Shown: positions 46,015-55,268 of the stretch, piece by piece
How positions within the stretch are numbered: position 1 is the first letter of the stretch
How the letters are laid out: every line of letters starts with the position of its first letter
From: Caballeronia humi
GTDB taxonomy: Bacteria; Pseudomonadota; Gammaproteobacteria; Burkholderiales; Burkholderiaceae
DNA: 64,000 nt
Assembly: GCF_001544475.1 (NCBI RefSeq)
Contig: NZ_FCNW02000033.1
Location: 1-64,000, forward strand
Direction: 5' to 3'
Made by a program: the position numbers and the translations under genes
The notes under the pieces: model-generated
Databases searched by the model: none
Told to the model about the DNA's origin: nothing
Seen by the model: only the letters and a program-made list of their open reading frames with translations

Positions 46015-46275
46015 TCAGGGTGATCCGGCCCAGGAATGCAGCGCGCGCCGCTGCCGCTGCCAGCCGCGCGCGAATTCCCAGAAGCGCAGGTGCGTGAGCG
46101 CGAGGTTGAACTGCATACCGGCGTTGCCGGGCAACAGGCACGCAATGGCGATGCTGCGCGCGCATCGCGCGGAAGTCGCCGCGCATGTTGCAGGCGTAGC
46201 AGGCGTTGTGCTCCACAGCGCCTTGTCGGAATCGATGACGAGGCCCTCGCGGGCGATGTCGAGCGTCGATACGCA
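46015..46275 (-). pseudogene. remnant of a TPR protein gene
   Basis: Two frames read together as the end of a tetratricopeptide protein: LVIDSDKA in one frame, then VEHNACYACNMRGDFRAM and AQHRHCV in another, then LLPGNAGMQFNLALTHLRFW and EFARGWQ back in the first, ending at the stop at 46015. In intact relatives this is a continuous TPR array (GNAGMQFNLALTHLRFGEF-like) that often precedes a glycosyltransferase domain. At least two frameshifts and loss of the rest make it a fossil. It lies directly behind the Tle1-like gene. Confidence 0.6.
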
Positions 46276-46297
46276 CCTATCCCAAAAAAGGCAACGC

Positions 46298-47497
46298 TCA
46301 ATCCATCCAGACCATATTCGTACCAAGCTGCTCGGCCAGCGCCGTCGGCAGGTATTTGAGCGTGACCGCGACGCGCTGACCCGTCTTTGGATCGATCCCC
46401 ATCCGGTGTGCGATCGAAATATGCGCGCCGACGTCCTTCGGGAACGGAATCGGCGTGCGCGGCCCCTTCGGCAGGAGGTTGAACGGCGGCTGCGTCCACG
46501 GCTCGTGGCCCATGCCGAAGAAATCGGGCTTGAACGCCCACGGCTGCGGCTTGACGTGCAAGCCGATGGCCGGATCGCCGAGACGTTCGAGCATCCACGT
46601 GCACGCGATGTCGGACAGCCCCGATTCATCCGTCGGATAGCCGCCGCCCACGTCCGCATGCGCGCCCGCGAAGAGCGCCTGCGTGATGCCGTCGCGCGCA
46701 TCCCAGAAAGTCGGCGTGAAGTCGGAGCGCTGCTCGTCGAGGCTCAGTGCATGCACGCCGAATGCGACCTTGTTGCTGAGCGCGGTATCGGCGAAGCGGA
46801 AGACGTCGACGTCCGAGCCGTTGGCGCCGAGGTAGAGCGGAATGCCGAGCGACCCGACCGTATCCCATACGCCGATCGCCTTGATGCTGTCGACGGGCAC
46901 CGTGTCGTCGGGTTCGGATGTATCGAACGCGAATTGCGGCAAGTGGCGCATGAGCGCGCTGAAGATGCCGAGCAGGCCGCCCGCGTTCTGCCGCGCCTTG
47001 ACGCGTGCCTCGCGATGCCGCCGCCACGCGTTGATGCCGAGCATGTACGCGTGTTCCTTGTCGCTCAGGTCGAATTTTTGCGGATTCAGGAGACCGACGT
47101 CGGCGATCATGCCGCCGAGCGCGCGCACGGTGTACGCGCCCCGCGAGAAGCCGATCAGGATGATCGCGTCGCCCGGCTCGTAATTGCGCGACACGTAGGT
47201 GTAGCCGCGCACGATCCGCGCGATGATGCCGTTGCCGAACACGCCGCCGAGCAGCTTGATCGCGACGTTGCGCGAATCGCCGACGCCGTGCAGATATTTC
47301 GCGACCTGCGCCTCGGGACCGGTCTGCTCCAGTTCCTGCTCGGACGCAAGCAGCACGCTATCTAGCTTGGCATCGCCGGCGAGCGTGCAGAAGGCTTTCC
47401 AGACATTGGTCGTGTCGGGGATTCCGTCGTTGTCGTCGTCCTTGGAGTTGGGGCCGTTCCAGGTGCCGTCGGCGCAGAAAACGATATTTTTCGGCAT
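46298..47497 (-). CDS. DUF2235 alpha/beta-hydrolase, Tle1-like phospholipase
   Basis: The 399-residue protein has the DUF2235 layout: N-terminal IVFCADGTWNGPNSKD, nucleophile elbow GFSRGAYTVRALGG (GxSxG, Ser about residue 127), Asp in GVWDTVGSLGIP and His in AGAHADVGGGYP. Tle1-type DUF2235 proteins are type VI secretion phospholipase effectors, although many DUF2235 proteins have other roles. No VgrG, PAAR or clear immunity gene flanks it, so it is either a stand-alone hydrolase or an orphan effector. GGGAGA precedes ATG 47497; the frame extends to 47533 upstream. Confidence 0.85.
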   Translation of the reverse strand: MPKNIVFCADGTWNGPNSKDDDNDGIPDTTNVWKAFCTLAGDAKLDSVLLASEQELEQTGPEAQVAKYLHGVGDSRNVAIKLLGGVFGNGIIARIVRGYTYVSRNYEPGDAIILIGFSRGAYTVRALGGMIADVGLLNPQKFDLSDKEHAYMLGINAWRRHREARVKARQNAGGLLGIFSALMRHLPQFAFDTSEPDDTVPVDSIKAIGVWDTVGSLGIPLYLGANGSDVDVFRFADTALSNKVAFGVHALSLDEQRSDFTPTFWDARDGITQALFAGAHADVGGGYPTDESGLSDIACTWMLERLGDPAIGLHVKPQPWAFKPDFFGMGHEPWTQPPFNLLPKGPRTPIPFPKDVGAHISIAHRMGIDPKTGQRVAVTLKYLPTALAEQLGTNMVWMD

Positions 47498-47655
47498 GAG
47501 ATCTCCCACCGATGCGGATTGGGTCCGGCGCATGCGATGAACCGCAGGCCGGCTGGCGTCCTAATATCGTAGACGGTGAGAGGAGGAGTTCAAACGGCGT
47601 GCGTGTGCTTGCGCACGCCCGGTACGGCAAGCCGTAAGGAGGCTTACAAGGCGAT

Positions 47656-48021
47656 TCAGTCGGCGAGGCGTTTGTCGGCGAGCGCCCGGCGGCAGTCTTC
47701 GAACACGCGCAGCACCAGTACCGATTCGTAGTTGAGGTCCTCGCTTTCGAGGATCTCTTCGACGGCGTCGAGCGCCCAGTCGGCGTTGACGCAGCCGACG
47801 TTCTCCACCGCGAGGCGCTGCGCGATGGCCGAAAGCCGCGCGACGGTGAGCCAGTCGGCCTGGCGCTTATGGCGGTCGAGCCACTTGCGCGCCGCCTGCA
47901 CGAAGAAAACTGGCGCGGGCCAGGATTCGTTCAGGTAGTAATTGCCGAGACTGCCGCAAGTGAGCCAGCAGAGCAGTTCGACGCGATCGCGCGGGCTGAG
48001 TTGGTGACGTACATCATTCAT
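47656..48021 (-). CDS. small hypothetical protein
   Basis: The 121-residue product (MNDVRHQLSPRDRVELLCWL, ARKWLDRHKRQADWLTVARL and a C-terminal EEILESEDLNYESVLVLRVF) is probably all-helical and soluble. ATG 48021 is preferred; in-frame GTG at 48033 and the start at 48048 are alternatives. No good ribosome site is seen. It precedes the DUF2235 gene on the same strand, 158 bases away. No family recognised; an immunity role is not supported by any signal peptide or membrane segment. Confidence 0.6.
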   Translation of the reverse strand: MNDVRHQLSPRDRVELLCWLTCGSLGNYYLNESWPAPVFFVQAARKWLDRHKRQADWLTVARLSAIAQRLAVENVGCVNADWALDAVEEILESEDLNYESVLVLRVFEDCRRALADKRLAD

Positions 48022-48178
48022 GGCGGCACTCACGAAGACGATTGACACGGCCGATAAATTCGATTCCCTTGAGAAAACAATATCAGATCATTTTGCATCG
48101 CGGAACAATTCAAATGGGCGAATCGATCCGTTTGCGTGCGGCTCGCCCTGTTCCGCGCGAGAAAGTCGACGCGCGCTC

Positions 48179-48403
48179 CTACGTGGAGGTGACTTCGTCG
48201 CACCACTCGATCGCCCAGGCGCGCGCGCAGTGGAGCGCGTCGGATTCGTTCGCGAAAGCGTCGAGTTCACCGGAGTGATGCGTTTCGACACGCGTGCGCC
48301 CGGCGCCCGGCGCGCGCGTGATCGTGGCCTGTGCGTAGTAGCTACCGTCTTCGTCGTGGTGGGCGCGGCAGTCGATGTGCCACTCCTTGTAGTCGAATCG
48401 CAT
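48179..48403 (-). CDS. small hypothetical protein
   Basis: The 74-residue product (MRFDYKEWHIDCRAHHDEDG, then YYAQATITRAPG and a C-terminal HCARAWAIEWCDE) is of a type seen as a short conserved gene in Burkholderia. CGGAGACACACC lies upstream of ATG 48403. It is divergent from the pyruvyl transferase gene. Three Cys and several His are present but no known metal-binding pattern. Confidence 0.65.
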   Translation of the reverse strand: MRFDYKEWHIDCRAHHDEDGSYYAQATITRAPGAGRTRVETHHSGELDAFANESDALHCARAWAIEWCDEVTST

Positions 48404-48459
48404 CGGTGTGTCTCCGTGTCTGTCGGTGGTTCGGGAAAGCCTAGCATGGAGGGCTGGAC

Positions 48460-49668
48460 ATGCGTCCGAGCGGGAATCTCGTGGAAACGCTCTTCATCGG
48501 CGCTTTTGATCGGCATAACTTCGGCGATTTGCTGTTCGCGCATGTCGCGGAAGCAATGTCCGGCCGCGCCGATGCGATCTTCGCGGGCGTCGCGGAGCGC
48601 GATCTGCGCGCGTTCGGCGGGCATCGGGTCGAGGCGCTGCCGGCGCTTGTGACGCGCCTGTGCGATGAAGCGGTGACCCTCGTCCACGCAGGCGGCGAAC
48701 TGCTGACGTGCGATGTCTACGAAGCGGCCGTGATGACGCGGTCCGATACCGACGCGCAAAAAGCCATCGAGCGGTTCGACGCGCGGCCGCGAGAGCGCAT
48801 CGCGTGGGGGCGGGCGGCGTTGGGCACGGACGCGCTGGCGCCGTACATGGCGTCGCGCGAGATGTTTCCGGGCGCGATGCGCGTGGTCTACAACGCGGTG
48901 GGCGGCGTGGACCTCGATAGCCGCGACGACCCGATGCGCGCGGAGGTTTTAACCAAACTTGCCGCCGCCGATGACCTCAGCGTGCGCGACCGGCACACGC
49001 AAGCGCTGCTCGAAGCGTGGGGCGTGAAGGCGCGTCTCGTCCCCGATTCCGCCGTGATGGTGGCGGAACTGTTCGGCGAGCGGATTCGCGAGCGTGCGCG
49101 CGAACGCGCCGTGCGGGAGATTCTGCGATCGTTTCCGGAGGGCTACCTCGCCGTGCAGTTCAGCGCCGATTTCGCCGACGACGACACCCTCGCCCACATC
49201 GCCTCGCAACTCGATCGCACGGCGCGCCGGACCGGTCTCGGTGTCGTGTTCTTTCGCGCGGGCGCGGCGCCGTGGCACGACGACGCGTCCTGCTACGAGC
49301 GCACGGCGGCGCGCATGCGCACGCTTCCGGTCACGATTTTCCGTTCGCTGAATCTGTGGGACATCTGCGCGCTGATCGCGCACGGGCGAGCGTATCTGGG
49401 CAGCAGCCTGCATGGGCGGATCGTGGCAATGGCGTTCGGCTTGCCGCGTGTGAATCTGCGCCATCCTGCGCGCGCTTTATCGAGCATGACCAAGCAGACG
49501 GCGTTCGCGGCGACCTGGGACGACGCCGGTATGCCCGCGGCCGTGGCGATCGATGAAATCTGCGATGCAATCGATTCAGCGCTCGCAACGGATGAGACAC
49601 GCCGCAAGCGCCTCGCGCTGGACCTCGCCGATGCTTATCACCGAGCCTCGCCGACAAACCATCGATAG
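48460..49668 (+). CDS. polysaccharide pyruvyl transferase family protein
   Basis: The 402-residue protein has the polysaccharide pyruvyl transferase pattern: FIGAFDRHNFGDLLFAH near the N-terminus (NxGD motif), LVHAGGELLTCD, LVPDSAVMV, and the C-terminal ligand-binding AYLGSSLHGRIVAMAFGLP (about residues 305-323). Such enzymes transfer pyruvate from PEP to sugars of exopolysaccharide; some relatives act on other substrates. No capsule or EPS genes lie nearby, so the target is unknown. The 3' end overlaps the next gene tail to tail by 31 bases. Confidence 0.88.
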   Translation: MRPSGNLVETLFIGAFDRHNFGDLLFAHVAEAMSGRADAIFAGVAERDLRAFGGHRVEALPALVTRLCDEAVTLVHAGGELLTCDVYEAAVMTRSDTDAQKAIERFDARPRERIAWGRAALGTDALAPYMASREMFPGAMRVVYNAVGGVDLDSRDDPMRAEVLTKLAAADDLSVRDRHTQALLEAWGVKARLVPDSAVMVAELFGERIRERARERAVREILRSFPEGYLAVQFSADFADDDTLAHIASQLDRTARRTGLGVVFFRAGAAPWHDDASCYERTAARMRTLPVTIFRSLNLWDICALIAHGRAYLGSSLHGRIVAMAFGLPRVNLRHPARALSSMTKQTAFAATWDDAGMPAAVAIDEICDAIDSALATDETRRKRLALDLADAYHRASPTNHR

Positions 49669-52250
49669 TACGGGTTGCTTCCGTCCGTGCTCATGACGCG
49701 CTCCACGTCGCGCGCCCAGGCTTCCCGGTCGCCACGGTACGCCGCCAGCCCGGCGCCGTAAAACGTGCGCAGCGTGTCGCGCTCGCGTTGCATGGCGGCG
49801 CGGAACGCATCGTCTCCGCCGGTGAGCGGCGGCTCCGTCTGCAGCGCCATCAAGCGTGCGAGCGTCGCGGGAAACGCCGCGCGCCGCACCCACGGCGCAT
49901 ATTCGATGCGCGGGACGTCATCGGTGACGGGCGGCGTATCGGCGACGTAGTACGCGAGTCCCGCGCGATCGGTCACCCACGTCGCCATCAGCGCCGCCGG
50001 CGACGCGATGCCCACTTCCCCCAGCGCTTTCGAAACCGCCGGCTGCGCAAAGCGCGCGCTGATGCGCGAAACGTCGAGCCCGATCGGCGTCATCGATCCG
50101 ACGAGCATCATTTCGTGCAGTTCCGTCGTCCAGAGCGACGCATGCGGAAACACCTGGATGAAGCTCTGGATCAGCGCGCGTGTGTCGTCCTCGTTTTGCG
50201 TCGGCAGCGGCAGCCATTGCGCGACGATCCCTCCCGGTTGCAGGCGCGCGGCGGCGAGCCGGTAGAAATCGGTCGAATAAAGATTCACGACGCCCGCAGC
50301 CGAGGGCGGCGGCGGCTCCAGCGTGATCAGGTCGTAGCGTTCAGCGCTTTGCAGCAACTCGCGGCGGCCGTCGCGCAGGCGCACGTCGATGCGCGGATCG
50401 GTGCTCATGCCGTAATTGCCGCTGAACTGCGAGGCCGCGCGCGCGACCGCTGGCAGCAATTCCGCGACGACGCGCTTGTCGAGTCCCGGATACGTCAGCA
50501 GCGCGCCGCCCGTGATGCCCGTGCCGAGGCCGATCACGAGCGCGGAACGCGGCGCGTCGCGGTGAATGATCAGCGGCAGGAGCGCCTGCAGGCGCATGTA
50601 GCGCAGCGACGTCATCGTGTCGCCGGAATTGGACACGCCCTGGATATAAAGACGCTTGAAGCGATGCGTGCCGGACGTCTGCTCGACCACCGCGACCGTG
50701 CCGCCCGCGCTCTCCTCGTAGTGGACGAGCGTGCCGCCGCGCGCTGCGGAAAGGAGCGCCGCGAGCCGGCCGGATGGCGTGAAGATCGCCGCGCACGCCG
50801 CGAACACGGCCAGCGAGCCGACGGCGAAACGCGACGCGCGTCGCGTGCCGGGGCCGCACAGCACGGCGACGAGCCCGACCGCGCATGCCGCGACCGCGAG
50901 CGCCGCGAGCGAATGCACGAGCCCGAGCCAAGGCACGAGGACGAAGCCCGCGAGCAGCGTCCCGGCGATCCCGCCCGCCGTGTTCATCGCGACGAGCGCG
51001 CCGACGTCGCGCCCGACGCGCCGGTGATCGACGGTGAGCCGAAGCGCGAAGGGAAACGCGGCGCCGAGGAGCAGCGTCGGCACGAAGATGATGCAGAGCG
51101 CCGCGACGGCGAAACTCGTGCACATTGCGGCGAGGAGGTTGCCGGTCGCCGACAGCACCGCGCTCGAGACGTAGCCCTGCCACGAAATGAGCCAGCCGCC
51201 GAGTAAAGCGATCGCCATCATCGCCGCCAGCCCCGCCGATGCGATCAGGAGCGCGAACGCGCCCCACGGATCGCGCACCCGATCGACCCGTCGCGATACC
51301 ACCGCGCTGCCGAGCACGAGGCCGCAGAGATACGTCGCGAGGACGATCGAGAACGCGAAGCTGCGCGTGCTGATGAACTGGACGATCGCCTGCGACCAGA
51401 TGACTTCGTAACCGAGCGCGATGCCGCCGGCGATCGCGTAGAGGGTGATGGGGAGGAGTGGCGGATTGGCGCTGCCCTTGTCGGGGCTTGCGGCAGCCGA
51501 AATCACATGGTCTCCGGACGCGGCGTCGCCGTCTGCGTCCGTCCTCCCACGCGCCAGCAGCACTGCACCTCCCGCCGCGATCGCGTTCAAGACAGCCGCC
51601 GAGAACGCGCTACCTTGCACGCCGAGCCACGGAATCAGCACGAACGTCGGCAGGAGTGCACCGGCTATCGCCCCAGCCGTGTTCGCCGCGTAAAGCCGTC
51701 CACCGGCCCCGCCGATACCGCCCGCCCTCGGCTCGACCGCGCGCAGCAGCACGGGCAGCGTCCCGCCCATCGCCACCGCTGGCAGCCCGACGAGCGCAAA
51801 CGGGAGCACCCAGGCGAGCGCACCTACATGACTTTGAAGCATCGCGAACGACGCCGCCGCATGCGCGAGCGCGAACGTCCCGCAGAGCGCCAGCGCAAGC
51901 GCCACGACTTCCAGAACCGCGTAAAGCCGCAACGGCCGAAGGCTCCGATCCGCGATCCGTCCGAACACCCAGCCGCCCAACGCCAACCCCGCAAAGAATG
52001 CGCTGACACCGGTCGTCACCGCTTGCACATCGACGCCGACGACAAGCGCCAGTTGCTTGATCCAGAGCACCTGATAGATCAGCGCCGCTGCGCCCGAGGC
52101 GAACAGCAGCAGCATCGGCCAGACGACGGAGAGCGTCTCGACGGGAACCGGAACCGCAATCGAATGCGCCGCAGAACGCCGCTCGACGCGTTCGCGCTCG
52201 CGCCGTTCGCGTCGCGTGGTTCTGCGAGGGGAAACCGAGGTGTCGGTCAT
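49638..52250 (-). CDS. membrane-embedded spermidine synthase-like fusion (MFS-type helices plus methyltransferase fold)
   Basis: The 870-residue protein has about 13-14 hydrophobic helices in residues 40-510 and a spermidine synthase-type Rossmann domain at about 540-760 (VIGLGTGITGGALLTYP as the SAM-binding-like loop; VVAELLPAVARAASQF, then LRDGRRELLQSAERYDLITLE). Similar fusions are widespread in proteobacteria and annotated fused MFS/spermidine synthase; true spermidine synthesis is doubtful because several polyamine-binding residues are missing. The soluble domain ends with a short region. It starts 84 bases after the sulfatase stop and may be the last gene of that minus-strand cluster. 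Confidence 0.9.
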   Translation of the reverse strand: MTDTSVSPRRTTRRERRERERVERRSAAHSIAVPVPVETLSVVWPMLLLFASGAAALIYQVLWIKQLALVVGVDVQAVTTGVSAFFAGLALGGWVFGRIADRSLRPLRLYAVLEVVALALALCGTFALAHAAASFAMLQSHVGALAWVLPFALVGLPAVAMGGTLPVLLRAVEPRAGGIGGAGGRLYAANTAGAIAGALLPTFVLIPWLGVQGSAFSAAVLNAIAAGGAVLLARGRTDADGDAASGDHVISAAASPDKGSANPPLLPITLYAIAGGIALGYEVIWSQAIVQFISTRSFAFSIVLATYLCGLVLGSAVVSRRVDRVRDPWGAFALLIASAGLAAMMAIALLGGWLISWQGYVSSAVLSATGNLLAAMCTSFAVAALCIIFVPTLLLGAAFPFALRLTVDHRRVGRDVGALVAMNTAGGIAGTLLAGFVLVPWLGLVHSLAALAVAACAVGLVAVLCGPGTRRASRFAVGSLAVFAACAAIFTPSGRLAALLSAARGGTLVHYEESAGGTVAVVEQTSGTHRFKRLYIQGVSNSGDTMTSLRYMRLQALLPLIIHRDAPRSALVIGLGTGITGGALLTYPGLDKRVVAELLPAVARAASQFSGNYGMSTDPRIDVRLRDGRRELLQSAERYDLITLEPPPPSAAGVVNLYSTDFYRLAAARLQPGGIVAQWLPLPTQNEDDTRALIQSFIQVFPHASLWTTELHEMMLVGSMTPIGLDVSRISARFAQPAVSKALGEVGIASPAALMATWVTDRAGLAYYVADTPPVTDDVPRIEYAPWVRRAAFPATLARLMALQTEPPLTGGDDAFRAAMQRERDTLRTFYGAGLAAYRGDREAWARDVERVMSTDGSNPYYRWFVGEAR

Positions 52251-52333
52251 CGGATGGATCTGTGTAAATGCCCGCGCCCGCGAGCCTCGAAGGCTGGCGG
52301 GCGCGGGGCCTGCGGTAACGCGTCAGACGACGC

Positions 52334-54052
52334 TCATTCCAGCCCGCGCTTCTTGAACGACTCGTCGATCTTGCGATCCACTTGCCTGCGCACCTGATCG
52401 ACGCTGAAGCTCGCGGGCCGCTGGCTCGGCGGATACGCGACGAACGTTTGCAGGAACGCCGATGCCTTGATCGTCGCGATCTCGGTCAGGTATGCGTTTT
52501 TCACGAGCCAGTCGTTGTACTGGTCCGACGTGATGTCGGCGCGTTCGTACGGGTCCATCCGCAGGTTGAAAATCTTCGGCAAACGCAGGCAAATGAGCGG
52601 GTCCTGCCAGATGTTCAGGTTGCCCTTCGCGCGCTGCTCGCAGAAGACCGCTTTCCACGCATTGCCGTCCTGATCCCAGCGCATCGCGACGAGTTCGCCG
52701 TCGTCGTCGAAGTAGTAGAACTCCGTGCGCGCGCCCTTGGCCGACTGCCCGGTCAGGAGCGGCAACTGGTTGTAACCGTCGAGGTGCGTCTTGAAGTTCG
52801 TGCCGCCTGCCTTCGGCGTCCAGCCCTTGAGCAGCTTGTCCTTCACGCCGGTGTCGCCCGCGGCGGCGAGCAGCGTCGGGAACCAGTCGAGACCGGAGAA
52901 CATCTCGTTCGTGACATCGCCCGGCTTGACGTGCCCCGGCCAGCGAACCATCGCCGGGACGCGGAACGCGCCTTCCCAGTTCGAGTCTTTTTCGCTGCGG
53001 AACGGCGTCATCGCGGAGTCGGGCCAGGAGAACATGTTCGGGCCGTTGTCGGTCGTGTAGATGACGATCGTGTTGTTCGCGATCTTCAGGTCGTCGAGCA
53101 GTTTCAGCAACTTGCCGACGTCCTGATCGTGCTCCCACATGCCGTCGCCGTATTCGTTGCCGGGCATGCCGCTCTTGCCGCGAAACTCCGGCCGCACGTG
53201 CGTGAAGATGTGCATGCGCGTGAAATTCATCCAGACGAAGAACGGCGTGTTCGCGTTCACCTGCTTCCTGATGAAGTCGGCGGCGTGCTGGCCGGTTTCG
53301 TCGTCGATGGTTTCCATGCGCTTCACGGTAAGCGGCCCGGTGTCCTCGACCTTGCCGTCGGCGGTGCTGTGGATCACGCCGCGCGGCGAGAAATTCTTGA
53401 CGAACGGGTCGTCCTTGTTCTTCGGCCAGTACTCGCGCTCGGGTTCCTCTTCGGCGTTCAGGTGATACAGGTTGCCGTAGAACTCGTCGAAGCCGTGGGC
53501 GGTCGGCAGGTACTCGTTCTTGTCGCCGAGGTGATTCTTGCCGAACTGGCCGGTCGCGTAGCCGAGCGGCTTGAGCGCCTGGGCGATCGTCATGTCGCCC
53601 TTTTGCAGGCCGACCGGCGCGCCCGGCGCACCCACTTTCGACAAGCCCGTGCGCAGCGGCGACTGCCCCGTGATGAACGACGAGCGGCCCGCCGTGCAGC
53701 TGTTCTCGGCGTAGTAGTCGGTGAAGAGCATGCCTTCGGCGGCGATGCGGTCGATGTTCGGGGTCCTGTAGCCGACGAGCCCGTGCGTGTACGCGCTGAT
53801 GTTCGACTGGCCGATGTCGTCGCCGAAGATCACGAGGATATTCGGCTTCGACGACTGTCCGGCAGGCTTGGCGGGCGCCGGCTGCGTCGCGGGTTTGGCG
53901 GGCGCGGGCGCGGCAGCAGCGGGAGCCGCGGGCTTCGCCGCGTTCTGCGCGCGGGCCGTCTCGCTCCCGGGCGACAGCACGAGCGCACAGACGACGGCCA
54001 CCGCCGCCAGCGCGCCCGCGACATAGCGTGCTCGTCGAAGAAAAGGTCTCAT
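52334..54052 (-). CDS. exported arylsulfatase
   Basis: The 572-residue protein has a signal peptide (RYVAGALAAVAVVCALVL), a Pro/Ala-rich linker, then the sulfatase core: PNILVIFGDDIG (metal Asp pair), the formylglycine site CTAGRSSFITGQ (C-x-A-x-R type rather than C-x-P-S-R), GKNHLGD, and metal DNGPNMFSWPD. The Cys of CTAGR must be converted to formylglycine by a maturase, and an FGE-like gene lies two genes upstream. ATG 54052 is preferred (GGAG 9 bases upstream); 54082 is an alternative with GGGAGG. Substrate sulfate ester unknown. Confidence 0.92.
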   Translation of the reverse strand: MRPFLRRARYVAGALAAVAVVCALVLSPGSETARAQNAAKPAAPAAAAPAPAKPATQPAPAKPAGQSSKPNILVIFGDDIGQSNISAYTHGLVGYRTPNIDRIAAEGMLFTDYYAENSCTAGRSSFITGQSPLRTGLSKVGAPGAPVGLQKGDMTIAQALKPLGYATGQFGKNHLGDKNEYLPTAHGFDEFYGNLYHLNAEEEPEREYWPKNKDDPFVKNFSPRGVIHSTADGKVEDTGPLTVKRMETIDDETGQHAADFIRKQVNANTPFFVWMNFTRMHIFTHVRPEFRGKSGMPGNEYGDGMWEHDQDVGKLLKLLDDLKIANNTIVIYTTDNGPNMFSWPDSAMTPFRSEKDSNWEGAFRVPAMVRWPGHVKPGDVTNEMFSGLDWFPTLLAAAGDTGVKDKLLKGWTPKAGGTNFKTHLDGYNQLPLLTGQSAKGARTEFYYFDDDGELVAMRWDQDGNAWKAVFCEQRAKGNLNIWQDPLICLRLPKIFNLRMDPYERADITSDQYNDWLVKNAYLTEIATIKASAFLQTFVAYPPSQRPASFSVDQVRRQVDRKIDESFKKRGLE

Positions 54053-54159
54053 CGTTGTCGCTCCAGTAGCGTTTGAGTTCATCGCCCGACGCGCCTCCCG
54101 GCGTCTCGTGCGCCCCGCTAGCGGCCGCGTTCGGCGTGCGGCGGCTTCAAGGACCGGTC

Positions 54160-55227
54160 CTAGCGCGCCGGTCCCGGATAGATCGTGTTCCAGTCGCTCT
54201 TCATGCTGACGACGACCCATCCCTTGGCGATGGCTTCGTCCCACGCTTTATCGAGCCGGCCGATTTTCGACTGGCGGTCGTAGGCGAATTCGCGGTCGGC
54301 GTCGTCGTGATGCACGAGGAGCGCGAGATGCGGTTCCGTGCTGGCGGCGGTGTATTCGAGCATCTGCTGGTCGCCGTCTGAATTGCCGAAGGCGAGGATC
54401 GGCCGGCGCCCGATGTTGCGATAGATGCCGACCGGCTTGCCGGGGCCGTCATCGACGAAATCGAGCTTTGGCTGGCGAATCAGCACGGGCTGGCCGTTGC
54501 GCACTTCGTACTTGACGACCTGGCTCGAGCCGATCACCTGCTCCGGCGGAATGCCATAGGCCTTCTGCACCCACGGCCGCATGAAGTCGATCGTTCCGCC
54601 CGACACGATGTACGTCTTGAAGCCGTTCGCGCGCAGATAGCCGAGCAGCTCGATCTGAGGCTGGTAGACGAGATCCGTGTAAGGCCGGTTGAACTTCGGA
54701 TGACGCGCTTTCGCGAGCCAGTCGCGGATCGTCTGGTCGTAGGTCTCGGTGCTCATGCCGCTGTTGGCCGTCGCGACGAGCTGCATCAACTGCTTCTGTT
54801 GGCTCGCGAGCGCGGCCTGGTCGCGTGCCATCAGCGCCTTGAATGCCGGGTTGTTCTTCCACTCGGGATGATTCGGCGCGGCCGCCTTCACCTGATCGAG
54901 CAGGAACACGAACTGGAAGTAGAGCGGTTGCTCGCTCCAGAGGGTGCCGTCGTTGTCGAACACGGCGATGCGCGCTTCCGGGTCCACATAGGTGAGCGTG
55001 CCTTCACGCGTCACATCGCCGACGAATTTGACGATCGCGCGTTTCGCGGGGCCGTCTCGCCAGGAGGGCAGCGCGGTTTCGGCGTTCTGGGCGCTTGCGA
55101 CGGACGGCGTCGTCTGCGATGCGCTGCCGCCCTTGCCCGCGCAGGCGCCGAGCGTCAGCGCAAGCACGGCCGCGCCGGCGAATCCGGTCACGCGGCCCAA
55201 CCAGTTGCGGCGGCTCCAGCTCTGCAT
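54160..55227 (-). CDS. exported HAD-superfamily phosphatase, probable lipoprotein
   Basis: The 355-residue protein starts with a twin-arginine-like signal (SRRNWLGR) and a lipobox (LTLGACAGK), so it may reach the periplasm folded as a lipoprotein. The catalytic domain has DxD in VFDNDGTLW (about 95), SGGTIDFMR and AFGNSDGDQQML, all HAD motifs. The substrate is unknown. It lies between the FGE-like and sulfatase genes, 108 and 41 bases from its neighbours. GGAG lies before ATG 55227; the long frame to 55848 overlaps the FGE gene and was not adopted. Confidence 0.88.
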   Translation of the reverse strand: MQSWSRRNWLGRVTGFAGAAVLALTLGACAGKGGSASQTTPSVASAQNAETALPSWRDGPAKRAIVKFVGDVTREGTLTYVDPEARIAVFDNDGTLWSEQPLYFQFVFLLDQVKAAAPNHPEWKNNPAFKALMARDQAALASQQKQLMQLVATANSGMSTETYDQTIRDWLAKARHPKFNRPYTDLVYQPQIELLGYLRANGFKTYIVSGGTIDFMRPWVQKAYGIPPEQVIGSSQVVKYEVRNGQPVLIRQPKLDFVDDGPGKPVGIYRNIGRRPILAFGNSDGDQQMLEYTAASTEPHLALLVHHDDADREFAYDRQSKIGRLDKAWDEAIAKGWVVVSMKSDWNTIYPGPAR

Positions 55228-55268
55228 CTGACTCTCCTGGTTGTTGGAGAAGCGACTGCGCCTTGCTG

